Source: Halocynthiibacter namhaensis (GTDB taxonomy: Bacteria; Pseudomonadota; Alphaproteobacteria; Rhodobacterales; Rhodobacteraceae). Taken from it: DNA of 64,000 nucleotides. How positions within the stretch are numbered: position 1 is the stretch's first letter; the number at the start of each line of letters is the position of its first letter. The stretch spans positions 78,657 through 142,656 of the forward strand of contig NZ_JWIF01000040.1 in NCBI RefSeq assembly GCF_000812685.1. Reading direction: 5' to 3'. Below are positions 18,061 to 27,415 of the stretch, in pieces. A program made the translations under genes and the position numbers. The notes under the pieces are model-generated. The model searched no databases. It was given only the letters and a program-made list of their open reading frames with translations, and had not been told where the DNA came from.

Positions 18061-18594
18061 TTATGCGGTTTCTTTGAGCCAGTTCAGAACTGTTTCTGGT
18101 GAAGATTCACCGTATGGATCTTCGCCGTGGTTGTCTGCAAGGCCTGGCTCTTCGAACCATGCTTCTACAACGCCGTCTTTGATGACAGCGGCATAGCGCC
18201 AAGAACGCATGCCAAAGCCCAGGTTATTCTTCTCAACCAGCATGCCCATTTTACGGGTGAATTCACCGGAACCATCTGGGATAACGTTTACGTTGCTGAT
18301 CTCTTGTGCTTGCGCCCATTTGTTCATCACGAAGCTGTCGTTGACGGACATGCAATAGATTTCATCAACGCCTTCAGCTTGAAAATCAGAAAATCCGTTC
18401 TCAAAGCCTGGAAGTTGGTATGTGGAACAGGTTGGTGTGAACGCGCCTGGCAAAGAGAAAAGAACAACGCGTTTGCCTGAAAAATAGTCAGCAGTTGTTT
18501 TGTCTTCCCAACGGAATGGGTTGTCGCCGCCGATGCTTTCGTCGCGTACACGTGTTTTGAAGGTAACTTCGGGCAGTTTTTGTCCGGCTTTCAT
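18061..18594 (-). CDS. Peroxiredoxin (Prx5-type)
   Basis: A 177-residue thiol peroxidase of the Prx5/AhpC-TSA superfamily that reduces hydrogen peroxide and organic peroxides. The peroxidatic cysteine is C56 in PGAFTPTCSTYQ, with the usual Pro-x-x-x-Thr/Ser-x-x-Cys frame. A second Cys occurs near residue 81 (EIYCMSVND). No glutaredoxin domain is fused, unlike the Prx5-Grx hybrids. The start at 18594 has AAGGA upstream; a longer frame from 18639 is rejected. Confidence 0.93.
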   Translation of the reverse strand: MKAGQKLPEVTFKTRVRDESIGGDNPFRWEDKTTADYFSGKRVVLFSLPGAFTPTCSTYQLPGFENGFSDFQAEGVDEIYCMSVNDSFVMNKWAQAQEISNVNVIPDGSGEFTRKMGMLVEKNNLGFGMRSWRYAAVIKDGVVEAWFEEPGLADNHGEDPYGESSPETVLNWLKETA

Positions 18595-18778
18595 ATCGAT
18601 ATCCTTTGTGTTTTGTACGGTCTGGCGGTGGCTGACCATGTCATTCTTGAATGCACTTAAAACGATTCTAAGTTCTGATCAATCTCATCTGTATCGATAT
18701 CGATTTGCTTTGATGCGGGGGTGGCCAATCGGGCAATAATTCGCTAGCACTAGGGCAATTCTGACAAGGATGCCTGAT

Positions 18779-19732
18779 ATGCGTGATCTTAAAGTACCAG
18801 CCGAACGCCACCCGGAAAAAGCCAAGAATCCAAGCACCGCGCGTGTGAAGAAACCGGATTGGATCCGGGTAAAGGCCCCTGGTGGCAAAGGCTATGCCGA
18901 AACCCATAAAATCATGCGTGACAATGGGTTGGTGACCGTCTGTGAAGAAGCGGGCTGTCCTAATGTTGGCGAATGCTGGTCTCAGGGCCATGCGACTATG
19001 ATGATTATGGGCGAGGTTTGCACGCGCGCCTGTACTTTCTGTAATATTGCCACGGGTAAACCACCAGAAGATCTGGATGTGTTTGAACCTGGTCGTGTGG
19101 CAAGTGCGGTTAAAAAACTTGGCTTGAATCACGTGGTGATTACATCTGTGGATCGTGATGATGTTGAAGATGGCGGCGCGGAACATTTCGCGCAAACCAT
19201 TCGCGCCGTGCGCCAACAATCGCCCTCCACGACCATTGAAATTCTGACACCTGACTTTATTCGCTGTGCGCCGGAAGCTTTGGAAGTTGTGGTCGCCGCC
19301 AAACCTGATGTATTCAATCACAACCTTGAAACCGTGCCTGGCCTGTATCCAGAAGTGCGTCCTGGCGCGCGTTACTTCCATTCATTGCGCTTGTTGCAAC
19401 GGGTGAAAGAGCTTGATCCAACGATGTTTACAAAATCTGGCATCATGGTGGGGCTGGGTGAAAACCGTCAATCTGTGATGCAGGTGATGGAAGACATGCG
19501 TGCGGCTGACATCGATTTTTTAACCATCGGTCAGTATCTACAGCCAACGCCGAAACACCACGCGATTGACCGTTTTGTGACACCGGATGAATTCAAAGCC
19601 TATGAAAAATCCGCTTATGGCAAAGGGTTCTTGATGGTTTCTGCCACGCCTTTGACGCGATCCAGCTATCACGCGGGCGATGATTTTGCGCAATTGCGTG
19701 CGGCACGGTTGGAAAAGCTCGGCAAAGCTTAA
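18779..19732 (+). CDS. lipA: Lipoyl synthase
   Basis: Radical SAM enzyme that inserts two sulfurs into protein-bound octanoyl groups. The 317 residues include the auxiliary-cluster cysteines ([12 protein letters not shown]) and the SAM-cluster motif CTRACTFC (CX3CX2C), followed by the TIM-barrel body and the C-terminal serine region ([12 protein letters not shown]). The start at 18779 follows AAGGA by 8 bases; the ATG 9 bases upstream overlaps that site. It is monocistronic, closed by the strong hairpin at 19741. Confidence 0.97.
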   Translation: MRDLKVPAERHPEKAKNPSTARVKKPDWIRVKAPGGKGYAETHKIMRDNGLVTVCEEAGCPNVGECWSQGHATMMIMGEVCTRACTFCNIATGKPPEDLDVFEPGRVASAVKKLGLNHVVITSVDRDDVEDGGAEHFAQTIRAVRQQSPSTTIEILTPDFIRCAPEALEVVVAAKPDVFNHNLETVPGLYPEVRPGARYFHSLRLLQRVKELDPTMFTKSGIMVGLGENRQSVMQVMEDMRAADIDFLTIGQYLQPTPKHHAIDRFVTPDEFKAYEKSAYGKGFLMVSATPLTRSSYHAGDDFAQLRAARLEKLGKA

Positions 19733-19740
19733 GGGGAACA

Positions 19741-19781
19741 GTAAAAAGCACGCAAGACATATTCCCATGCGTGCTTTTTAC
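19741..19781. terminator. Bidirectional intrinsic terminator between lipA and hpt
   Basis: A perfect 14-bp stem (19741-19754 with 19768-19781), GTAAAAAGCACGCA paired to its complement, with a 13-nt loop. The A/T-rich outer stem supports use in both directions. lipA ends at 19732 and the convergent hpt at 19818. Confidence 0.9.
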
Positions 19782-19817
19782 CATGCGATTCATCATGGCT
19801 ATCATTTTGATAGGGGC

Positions 19818-20366
19818 TTAGGTATCGGTGAAACGCACCTTGCCGATATACCCAAGATTGCGATTTCTCTGAGCGTAATCAATGCCGTAACCGACTACGA
19901 ATTCATCAGGGATTTCAAAGCCTGTCCAATCCGCACGAATTTCAACTTCGCGCCGAGACGGTTTATCTAGCAAGGCGATTGTACGCAGTTTGTTGGGTTT
20001 ACGCGTATGCAGCAGGGCGGTTACATGTTTCAACGTAAAACCCGTGTCGACGATATCTTCAACCAACAGCACATCACGCCCGCCGATTTCGCCGCGCAAA
20101 TCTTTTAGAATACGCACTTCGCGCGAACTTTCCATGGAATCGCCATAAGACGATGCCTCAAGGAAATCGACCTCTACCGGAAGATCAAGTTCACGTACCA
20201 GATCGGCAATGAACACAAAGGACCCCCGCAGCAGACCAACCACAACCAGTTTATCCGTGCCCTTGAACTCATCTTGAATTTCGCACGCGAGGTCTTCGAT
20301 CCGTGCGGCAATGGACTTGGCTGAAATCATCTGATCGATGACATATTCGGGGGCAGGGTTGGTCAC
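19818..20366 (-). CDS. hpt: Hypoxanthine phosphoribosyltransferase
   Basis: Purine salvage enzyme converting hypoxanthine (and guanine) plus PRPP to IMP or GMP. The 182 residues include the PRPP-binding motif [11 protein letters not shown] (about residues 98-108) and the GLLRGSFVF and [10 protein letters not shown] loops. The start is taken as GTG at 20366 because GGAAGGACG precedes it; a TTG five codons upstream would sit on top of that ribosome site. Confidence 0.93.
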   Translation of the reverse strand: MTNPAPEYVIDQMISAKSIAARIEDLACEIQDEFKGTDKLVVVGLLRGSFVFIADLVRELDLPVEVDFLEASSYGDSMESSREVRILKDLRGEIGGRDVLLVEDIVDTGFTLKHVTALLHTRKPNKLRTIALLDKPSRREVEIRADWTGFEIPDEFVVGYGIDYAQRNRNLGYIGKVRFTDT

Positions 20367-20500
20367 ATTTCGTCCTTCCAAAGGATTGCTGTATTGATCA
20401 GGCCCGGTTTAGCCATTCACATGGGCCAGGGTCAACCATTCTGGCGCAATGCGGCGTTTTTGTCCTGGTATCTTTTTCATTGTGGTTTTAAACATCGGCC

Positions 20501-20956
20501 ATGCCTAAGCACAGTGAAACAAAATTCCTGCCATATTCTGCCGATCAGATGTATGATCTGGTCGCTGATGTTGCCTCTTATCCCGCGTTTTTGCCCTGGT
20601 GTTCCGCCGCGCGCATTCGCAGCCGTAAACCTTTGCCCGGCGATGAAACCGCCGAGGTGATGGAGGCGGACCTTGTGATTTCATTCAAACTGTTTCGCGA
20701 ACGTTTCGGCAGCCGTGTGCATCTTTACCCTGACCAACACCGGATTGAGATGGAATATCTTGACGGCCCATTCCGCTACCTTAAATCCTATTGGCAATTT
20801 CAAGATCAAGGGGATGCAGGCTGTAACGTTGAATTCTATGTTGATTTTGAGTTTAAGAACATCGTGCTGCAAAAGCTGATCGGTGTGGTTTTTAACGAAG
20901 CGATGCAACGTATCGTGCGCGCCTATGAGGCACGCGCAAAGGTTCTATACGGTTGA
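20501..20956 (+). CDS. RatA/COQ10-type START domain protein
   Basis: A 151-residue SRPBCC (START-like) domain protein. Pattern: MPKHSETKFLPYSADQMYDL, YPAFLPWCSAARI, DLVISFKLFRERF, and a long C-terminal helix (LIGVVFNEAMQRIVRAYEAR). Bacterial members are annotated either as ubiquinone-binding COQ10 homologues, supporting respiration, or as RatA ribosome-association toxins. In alphaproteobacteria the quinone role is more plausible. No antitoxin partner is adjacent. Confidence 0.87.
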   Translation: MPKHSETKFLPYSADQMYDLVADVASYPAFLPWCSAARIRSRKPLPGDETAEVMEADLVISFKLFRERFGSRVHLYPDQHRIEMEYLDGPFRYLKSYWQFQDQGDAGCNVEFYVDFEFKNIVLQKLIGVVFNEAMQRIVRAYEARAKVLYG

Positions 20957-20960
20957 TCTG

Positions 20961-21057
20961 AAAGAAAAACGGGCCTTCTTCAAAGCGATAAAGAAGACCC
21001 GTCGCGCGCCCAAGAGAGAGAGAAGGGCCGACGGAACGTCGAGACGCGCATAAGTGA
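20961..21057 (-). ncRNA. Candidate small RNA with CU-repeat loop
   Basis: A region of about 97 nt on the minus strand. A TATAAT box (plus 21064-21069) sits inside CCATATAAT; with CTTCATC 13 bp upstream this resembles a heat-shock (RpoH) promoter. The RNA would fold a 5-bp hairpin (21029-21041), a second stem GCCC/GGGC (21008-21011 with 21025-21028) displaying the loop TTCTCTCTCTCTT, and a terminator hairpin (20969-21002, 12 bp with one mismatch) followed by TTTTTCTTT. cinA ends at 21241, about 240 nt upstream, so a long 3' UTR is the alternative. Confidence 0.55.
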
Positions 21058-21240
21058 CGATAGATTATATGGCAGGAGAGGATCCGATGAAGTCGGAAAA
21101 AGCGTTAACAACCGCTGAAATTCACCACACACTGTTCGTTTCTCTATGAAGGACCAGAATGTATGAGAATGCCAAGCGTTTTTTGGTCTTTGCATAATTT
21201 ATGTGCAGTTTTTGGCCTTAGTTGCCTTAGAAACGTGCGG

Positions 21241-21732
21241 TTAGGCCAGTTCACAGCGCAACAACCGTAAGGCATAGTCGCGTGCACGTAAGCGTACCTT
21301 GTCGCGACCACAGGCGCCGAACTCTTTGGTTTCGGCGGATACGGAAGCTGGGGCATGTTTTTGACGCCGAGCCAGGGCAAAACACACGCGCCCCTCTGGT
21401 TTGTGATCTGACCCACCAGGCCCTGCGATCCCACTGATCGCGACGCTGATATCCGCCCCGGATTGTGCTAGCGCCCCCAATGCCATTTCACGAACGGTCG
21501 GTTCAGAGACCGCGCCGAAAGTATCAACGGTGCTTGGCGCAACGTTCAACAGCTTGATCTTGGCCATGTTTGAATAGGTCACGAAACCAAATTCAAACAT
21601 CTTTGATGATCCAGGTGCATGGGTTAGGGCAGCAGCCACCATGCCACCGGTGCAGCTTTCTGCACAGGTCAACACCAGGTTTTGTTCTGTTGCAAGTCGC
21701 AGTATTGCGTCAATGTCTGAGGCGTTTGTCAT
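21241..21732 (-). CDS. CinA C-terminal family protein (NMN amidohydrolase)
   Basis: Stand-alone CinA C-terminal domain (163 residues), an enzyme type that deamidates nicotinamide mononucleotide in pyridine nucleotide recycling. Motifs seen: CAESCTGGMVAAALT, FEFGFVTYSNMAK, GAVSEPTVREMALGA and ISGIAGPGGSDHKPEG. The ATG at 21732 overlaps the pgpA stop (ATGA), so the two are coupled. The N-terminal MoaB-like domain of full CinA is absent, as is common. Confidence 0.92.
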   Translation of the reverse strand: MTNASDIDAILRLATEQNLVLTCAESCTGGMVAAALTHAPGSSKMFEFGFVTYSNMAKIKLLNVAPSTVDTFGAVSEPTVREMALGALAQSGADISVAISGIAGPGGSDHKPEGRVCFALARRQKHAPASVSAETKEFGACGRDKVRLRARDYALRLLRCELA

Positions 21733-22232
21733 ACGCCGATCAGTCCGTGACTGATCCAAGCGGCCCCCATAACAACGAATGCGGCCAAAATACCGGCAAT
21801 GACATCATCCAGCATCACGCCGAACGCATCATGTCGCCGATCCGCCATACCAACAGGGCCTGGCTTGAGGATATCAAAGAACCGAAATGCGGCAAAGGCA
21901 GTCAGAATACCGGGCCAAAGGGCCAAGATCGATGCGCCGGAATGGGTTGCACCAATTGCAACAGGGATAAGGGCGATCCATTGTCCGGCGACCTCGTCAA
22001 TTACGATCTCTGATGGGTCATGATCATCCTGTCCGTGCGTTGACACAAGCGTCGCCCACCAGCCAACGAAAAAGGCCACACAAGCCCCAATCGCCAGCAA
22101 GACTGGCCCGCCAAGCACATGCAGACCCAATCCCGCTGGAATGGCCGCCAATGACCCCCAAGTGCCGGGTGCGGGGCGGATTAGGCCCGCGCCAAAAAAG
22201 ACCGCGATTGATCTGGCAATGAATTTTTGCAT
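21729..22232 (-). CDS. pgpA: Phosphatidylglycerophosphatase A
   Basis: Inner-membrane phosphatase (167 residues) that makes phosphatidylglycerol from its phosphate. The family motifs are present: GAGLIRPAPGTWGSLAA near the N-terminus, EIVIDEVAGQWIA in the middle and RFFDILKPGP followed by DAFGVMLDDVIAG. About four transmembrane segments. It lies 17 bp downstream of ispDF and overlaps cinA by 4 nt: an ispDF-pgpA-cinA operon. Confidence 0.95.
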   Translation of the reverse strand: MQKFIARSIAVFFGAGLIRPAPGTWGSLAAIPAGLGLHVLGGPVLLAIGACVAFFVGWWATLVSTHGQDDHDPSEIVIDEVAGQWIALIPVAIGATHSGASILALWPGILTAFAAFRFFDILKPGPVGMADRRHDAFGVMLDDVIAGILAAFVVMGAAWISHGLIGV

Positions 22233-22249
22233 GGGTGTTGGACCTTATC

Positions 22250-23443
22250 TTATTGTTTGATCAAGGAAACCGTTGCAAGGCTTGCGATGCCTTCGCCGCG
22301 CCCTGTGAAACCAAGTTTTTCTGAAGTTGTTGCTTTGACTGAAACGCGATCAACGTCAATGCCGCAGATCTCGGCCAAGCGTTCCCGCATTGCGTTGGAG
22401 ACGGGGCCGATTTTGGGAAATTCGCAGACAAGGGTGCAATCCATATTGCTGATCGAGAACCCTTTTCTAGCAACCAATTCAACAGCATGTGATAGGAATA
22501 TATGGCTTTCGACGTTCTTCCATTTCATGTCAGACGGAGGAAAATGCTGGCCAATATCGCCTTCGGCCAAAGCCCCATAGATCGCATCCGTCAGGGCATG
22601 CATACCTACATCTGCATCAGAATGCCCAAGCATGCCCTGATCATGGGGAACCTTAACGCCACAAATCACGACGTGATCATTTGCGCCGTCATCACGTTGG
22701 CCAAAACGATGCACGTCATAGCCATTGCCAACACGAATATCCATCGGTTCGTCCTTTGCTTTGCTTAATAAGGTCTCGGCACGCCGAAAATCTTGGGGAT
22801 GGGTGATCTTGATATTATCTTCATCGCCCAGAACGATTTGGACTTCAACGCCATTTGCCCGGGCGACTTCGACATCATCCGCGGCAATGGTTGTGTTATT
22901 GGCGTGTGCCGCACGGATCACCGAAAGGTGAAATCCCTGCGGGGTTTGCGCGCGCCACAGGCCGCTGCGATCAACCGTTTCCCGCACGACCCCATCACAG
23001 CCACGCCATAATGCGTCAGTGACGGGCACCGCTGGTGCGGCGGCGGCAGATGTATTCAATGCGTCGCAAACCCTAGAAATCAAAGTAGATGTAAGCATCG
23101 GGCGCGCGCCGTCATGAATTAAAACGCGACTAAATTCGTCTGGGATGGCCTGTAAACCTGCACCTACGGATTGGTCACGCTCAGCGCCGCCGTCCACGAT
23201 CTGAACAGGGATGTTGTCTGGCAACGTAACTTCGGTCGAAACAAATTCACGATCTTGCGGGCGTATAACCAGGACGATATGATCGATATCCGGGTGTTGG
23301 GCAAATTGTAGCAAACTGTGATCGATCACCAACTTCGATGCAAGTGTTTGATATTGCTTCGGCAATATACGATATCGGCCCGAGGCGGCGCGGGTGCCAG
23401 TGCCTGCAGCAACGATGATCGCCGCGGTTTTTTGGTTCTGCAT
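22250..23443 (-). CDS. ispDF: Bifunctional IspD/IspF isoprenoid synthesis enzyme
   Basis: Fusion of two MEP-pathway enzymes, typical of alphaproteobacteria. Residues about 1-225 are IspD ([16 protein letters not shown] with the CTP-binding loop; LIHDGARP), and residues about 236-397 are IspF ([12 protein letters not shown] with metal-binding Asp and His, [17 protein letters not shown], and [13 protein letters not shown]). IspD makes CDP-methylerythritol and IspF cyclises the later product; the intermediate IspE step is encoded elsewhere. Confidence 0.96.
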   Translation of the reverse strand: MQNQKTAAIIVAAGTGTRAASGRYRILPKQYQTLASKLVIDHSLLQFAQHPDIDHIVLVIRPQDREFVSTEVTLPDNIPVQIVDGGAERDQSVGAGLQAIPDEFSRVLIHDGARPMLTSTLISRVCDALNTSAAAAPAVPVTDALWRGCDGVVRETVDRSGLWRAQTPQGFHLSVIRAAHANNTTIAADDVEVARANGVEVQIVLGDEDNIKITHPQDFRRAETLLSKAKDEPMDIRVGNGYDVHRFGQRDDGANDHVVICGVKVPHDQGMLGHSDADVGMHALTDAIYGALAEGDIGQHFPPSDMKWKNVESHIFLSHAVELVARKGFSISNMDCTLVCEFPKIGPVSNAMRERLAEICGIDVDRVSVKATTSEKLGFTGRGEGIASLATVSLIKQ

Positions 23444-23658
23444 CCTAGGGCCGCTGTCGTTGTCGAAAAACTATGCATTACCTTTAGGCATTTTGAACGC
23501 GCGGGGCAATCGGCTTCCATGTGTCGCACAATTATTGTGCAAGAACTGTCGTCACTGCATTAAAATTATGCATACTGTGGTGTTTCTAGGTATTTGCGTT
23601 AGTGGGTGATTGCCTCAGATGGGGGCAGAGTGGTCTTGACGGGCGGAAGGGATGAACT

Positions 23659-24648
23659 GTGACGTTTACAATCGGCGATATAACTGTTGAAGCTCCGGTG
23701 CTGTTGGCGCCGTTGGCGGGGATCACAGATCTACCGTTTCGCAATCTCGTGTCTGGGTTTGGTGCTGGACTGGTTGTCAGTGAAATGGTTGCAAGCCAAG
23801 AAATGGTACAGCAAAAACCAGGCGTGCGCGAAAAGGCAGAGCTTGGACTTCAACTTGCCAACACCGCAGTTCAACTGGCCGGACGCGAGGCCCATTGGAT
23901 GTCAGAAGCCGCGAAAGTTGTTGAAGACAATGGCGCGCGGATCATCGATATCAACATGGGGTGCCCTGCAAAGAAGGTCGTGAATGGGTATTCTGGCTCG
24001 GCTTTGTTGAAAGATCTTGATCACGCATTGCACTTGATTGAGGCAGTCGTCGCGGCAACGTCTTTGCCCGTCACATTGAAAACCCGGCTTGGGTGGGACG
24101 ACGCTTTATTGAACGCACCAGAGCTTGCAAAAAGGGCCGAAAGCGCGGGCATTCAGATGATCACCATTCATGGTCGAACCCGCTGTCAATTCTATAAAGG
24201 TCATGCAGATTGGGCTGCGATCAAACTGGTGAAAGACGCAGTTTCTATTCCTGTTATTGCCAACGGTGACATTAAGAATGCAGAAGATGCCATTGATGCA
24301 ATGAGACTTTCTTCTGGCGATGGCGTAATGATCGGTCGTGGCGCTCAGGGGCAACCTTGGCGTTTGGCCCAAGTGTCATCACAGCTGTTCGGGACCGCAG
24401 CCCCCAAAGTTCCTGTGGGGGCCGACCTCGCGGCGATGGTTTCTGGTCACTATCAAGACATGCTGGGATTCTATGGCAAAGACCTGGGAAACCGAACCGC
24501 GCGCAAACATTTGGGTTGGTACATGGATCAAGCGCATACGCCCATGGATTTGCGCCGCGCTGTGTTGACAGAACGCGATCCGAATGCGGTGATAGATCTG
24601 CTGCCTGATGCGATGTCTGCGGACCATTGTGAGGTGCCACATGGCTGA
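23659..24648 (+). CDS. dusB: tRNA-dihydrouridine synthase DusB (NifR3-type)
   Basis: FMN-dependent enzyme that reduces uridines in tRNA. The 329 residues include APLAGITDLPFRNLV (FMN site), INMGCPAKKVVNGYSGSALL with the catalytic Cys, and MITIHGRTRCQFYKGHADW. The start is GTG at 23659. As in Rhodobacter, where the gene was named nifR3, it heads the ntr block; its end overlaps ntrB by 8 nt, so the whole set is probably one transcript. Confidence 0.95.
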   Translation: MTFTIGDITVEAPVLLAPLAGITDLPFRNLVSGFGAGLVVSEMVASQEMVQQKPGVREKAELGLQLANTAVQLAGREAHWMSEAAKVVEDNGARIIDINMGCPAKKVVNGYSGSALLKDLDHALHLIEAVVAATSLPVTLKTRLGWDDALLNAPELAKRAESAGIQMITIHGRTRCQFYKGHADWAAIKLVKDAVSIPVIANGDIKNAEDAIDAMRLSSGDGVMIGRGAQGQPWRLAQVSSQLFGTAAPKVPVGADLAAMVSGHYQDMLGFYGKDLGNRTARKHLGWYMDQAHTPMDLRRAVLTERDPNAVIDLLPDAMSADHCEVPHG

Positions 24649-25759
24649 GACACCATCCGTGATCCACGGTGATCTTTGGGACATATTCCCTTTGCCCTTG
24701 TTGATGTTGAATGAAGCGGGGCAGATCATCGGAAGCAATCCTGCGGCGCAGGCCTGTTTTCACCAGTCCCAACGCGGCCTTCAGAATGCAAATCCAGATC
24801 AAATCATGGAAATTGCGCCGTCAGTCTCAGATTTGCTGGCCCGGTTCTCAGACGGGCGGCCATCAATCGCTGTGAATGATCTGCGTCTGTCATTTCGCAA
24901 CAGGTCTTCGATCTTTTGTCGGTTGCAAATCAATCGGGTTGGCGCTGATTTTATATTGGTGTTTCAACCCGATGAAACCGAAAGCCTGCCTCATATTATT
25001 TCCAGCCCAGACAGTGCTGCGCGGGTTGCTGTCGGCATGGCTGATATGTTGGCGCATGAGATTAAGAACCCACTCGCGGGGATTTCAGGCGCGGCGCAAC
25101 TTATTGAAATGTCGCCGGATCGTGACACGAAGGAACTGACAGATTTGATCGTTGAGGAATGCCAACGAATAGTAAAGCTGCTGTCACAAGTCGAAGACTT
25201 TGGCAATTTGCAGCCGCCAGAAACATTATCTGTCAACCTGCATGATGTGCTGGATCGCGCGGTTCAATCCGCCAGTCTTGGCTTTGCAACCGGCATCGAG
25301 ATCAAGCGGGAATATGATCCTTCTTTGCCGATGACCTTTGGTGACAGTGACCGTTTGGTTCAGGTGTTTTTGAACCTGCTGAAAAACGCATCAGAGGCGC
25401 TTGGACGTGCACCCGACACGGATGTGCCACAGATCGTGTTGCGCAGTTTCTATGAACAGGGCTTGCGTCGTCAAAACCAAGATGGAAGCGTGGAAAACCT
25501 GCCGCTTCACGTTGAGGTGATTGATAATGGTCCCGGTATTCCCGCGCATATCAACGACGAGGTCTTCGATCCATTTGTATCGGGCCGGGTCAATGGCACC
25601 GGGCTTGGCTTGCCGCTGGTTCGTCATATTATTGAGGCACATGGCGGGCTTGTACGCCTGACGTCATGCCCTGGAAAAACCAGTTTCAGGGTTTCCTTGC
25701 CGGTCGCACCCATGGATGACGCCGCAGCTGTGGCGAACCCCAAAGAAGGAGAACGATAA
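24641..25759 (+). CDS. ntrB: NtrB (GlnL), nitrogen-sensing histidine kinase
   Basis: Cytoplasmic kinase/phosphatase that controls NtrC according to PII signals. Of 372 residues, an N-terminal PAS-like domain covers about 10-115. The H box LAHEIKNPLAGISG contains phospho-acceptor H139. The ATPase domain has the N box (LLKNASEAL), DNGPGIP and GTGLGLPLVRHIIEAHGG. The start at 24641 is inside the dusB end; its stop (25757-25759) directly abuts the ntrC ATG. Confidence 0.95.
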   Translation: MAETPSVIHGDLWDIFPLPLLMLNEAGQIIGSNPAAQACFHQSQRGLQNANPDQIMEIAPSVSDLLARFSDGRPSIAVNDLRLSFRNRSSIFCRLQINRVGADFILVFQPDETESLPHIISSPDSAARVAVGMADMLAHEIKNPLAGISGAAQLIEMSPDRDTKELTDLIVEECQRIVKLLSQVEDFGNLQPPETLSVNLHDVLDRAVQSASLGFATGIEIKREYDPSLPMTFGDSDRLVQVFLNLLKNASEALGRAPDTDVPQIVLRSFYEQGLRRQNQDGSVENLPLHVEVIDNGPGIPAHINDEVFDPFVSGRVNGTGLGLPLVRHIIEAHGGLVRLTSCPGKTSFRVSLPVAPMDDAAAVANPKEGER

Positions 25760-27304
25760 ATGGATGGCACAGTTTTAATCGCCGATGATGATCGCACAAT
25801 CCGAACCGTTCTGAGCCAAGCCATGACGCGGGCAGGGATGCAGGTTCACGCGACCTCGTCTTTGACGACATTGATGCGCTGGGTGGCTGAGGGACGCGGG
25901 GACTTGGTGATTACGGATGTTGCCATGCCTGACGGCAACGGTATTGAAATGATCCCGCGTATTTCAGAATTGCGCCCGGGTCTTCCGGTTATCGTGATTT
26001 CAGCGCAAAACACCGTAATGACCGCCATTCGTGCCACCGAAGCTGAAGCCTGGGATTACCTGCCAAAACCCTTTGATCTTCCTGAACTTATGCGTCGTTC
26101 CGCGCGTGCATTGGAAGAAACCCGTCAGGTTACATCGGTCGTTGCGTCTGCGGCGGCCACGAGCGCACCTATGGATGTGATGCCTCAACGCACGGATGGC
26201 GCCGAGTTTGCCTTGTCTGGCCGATCACCCGAAATGCAGCACATCTATCAGACGATCGCACGCGTTATGAATTCTGATATCTCGGTGCTTATCACCGGCG
26301 ACAGTGGATGCGGTAAAACCCAAATTGCGCGTGCGGTGCATCAGCTGGGGGAGCGGCGCAATCGGAATTGGGCTGTGTTGGACCCAAGCCTTCTGGGGCG
26401 GCAGGAAAATGAAGACCAGCTTTTGGCCAAACTGGCAGGCGGCACATTGGTGATTGAGGACCCCGCCGATTATTCCGATGAGGAACAGACACGCCTGAAC
26501 CGTTTGTTGGGGCGAATGGGGGCGGAAACCCAGAACACTGCGCCGCGCATTGTGACGACCAGTCAGAAGAACCTGATGCAGGTGATGTCATCGGGGCAGC
26601 TCCGCCAGGATCTATATTACCGCTTCGCAGGGATCGAATTGCATGTGCCCAATTTGGCGCAGCGCCCCTCTGATATTTTGGTGTTTGCGCAAGAATTCCT
26701 CAGCAGCGACGAGTTCGATGAACGTGGACCAGGGCTTGGACGAAGCAACGGAACCGCGCGTGCTTTCTCACCTGAGGCGGAGGCCTTGTTGCGTCAACAC
26801 CCTTGGCTTGGAAACGTGCGCGAGCTGAAAAACGTGGTTCGGCAGCTGGTCGCCGTCAGCAGTGGCACGATCATCACAGATGTTGATGTGCGATTGACGT
26901 TGAAACTGCCACTGGATCGCTACATGGGGGATCGGGGCGCCATGGTTGCAGGCGACGCGATGCCTAATGTGGCCGGTGTCGGCAATGTTTCGCCTGGATC
27001 GACGGGGCTTGCGCCCCCAGCGCATTACGCCGAGCAACCCGCGCCACAGAGAGAGAAACTGGCAGAGTCCGTGGGGTATCATTTGCGTAGGTACTTTGAT
27101 TTGCACCAAGATTCTTTGCCGCCGCCCGGATTGTATCAGCGGATCCTGAAAGAGGTGGAAATCCCACTGTTCGAAATCGCTTTAGAGGCAACCCAAGGAA
27201 ATCAGGCAAAATGTGCCGAACTTCTGGGGATCAATCGCAATACCTTGCGCAAGAAGCTTACCGGACTCGATATTCGCGTGACACGCGGTCGGAAAATGAT
27301 GTAA
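25760..27304 (+). CDS. ntrC: NtrC (GlnG) response regulator lacking the GAFTGA loop
   Basis: Nitrogen regulator of 514 residues. Receiver domain 1-120 with phospho-acceptor D53 (ITDVAMPDGNG) and K103. AAA+ domain about 150-380 with Walker A GDSGCGKT (180-187) and a Walker B-like TLVIEDPAD (229-237). The usual sigma54-contacting GAFTGA loop and flanks are missing: Walker A and B are only about 45 residues apart. C-terminal Fis-type helix-turn-helix (NQAKCAELLGINRNTLRKKL). Rhodobacter capsulatus NtrC has the same loss and activates sigma70 promoters. Confidence 0.95.
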   Translation: MDGTVLIADDDRTIRTVLSQAMTRAGMQVHATSSLTTLMRWVAEGRGDLVITDVAMPDGNGIEMIPRISELRPGLPVIVISAQNTVMTAIRATEAEAWDYLPKPFDLPELMRRSARALEETRQVTSVVASAAATSAPMDVMPQRTDGAEFALSGRSPEMQHIYQTIARVMNSDISVLITGDSGCGKTQIARAVHQLGERRNRNWAVLDPSLLGRQENEDQLLAKLAGGTLVIEDPADYSDEEQTRLNRLLGRMGAETQNTAPRIVTTSQKNLMQVMSSGQLRQDLYYRFAGIELHVPNLAQRPSDILVFAQEFLSSDEFDERGPGLGRSNGTARAFSPEAEALLRQHPWLGNVRELKNVVRQLVAVSSGTIITDVDVRLTLKLPLDRYMGDRGAMVAGDAMPNVAGVGNVSPGSTGLAPPAHYAEQPAPQREKLAESVGYHLRRYFDLHQDSLPPPGLYQRILKEVEIPLFEIALEATQGNQAKCAELLGINRNTLRKKLTGLDIRVTRGRKMM

Positions 27305-27415
27305 TACCGCAACAGAGAGTGGCCAAAAAGTTTCATTGTTACCATGGAAGCCTTTGGTCTATGCGGTTGTCATGTGGGATCTACCTGCATGACCCATCAT
27401 GAATAGGGTTTGAAT

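Noticed and set aside
18668..19381. Long open frame of 237 codons on the minus strand over lipA
   Set aside because: It is antisense to the firmly identified lipA, has no ribosome site and no family resemblance; a shadow of codon bias.
21140..21240. Extra small gene in the ratA-cinA gap
   Set aside because: Frames here lack ribosome sites and conserved features; only the RNA-like structure at 20961-21057 is supported.
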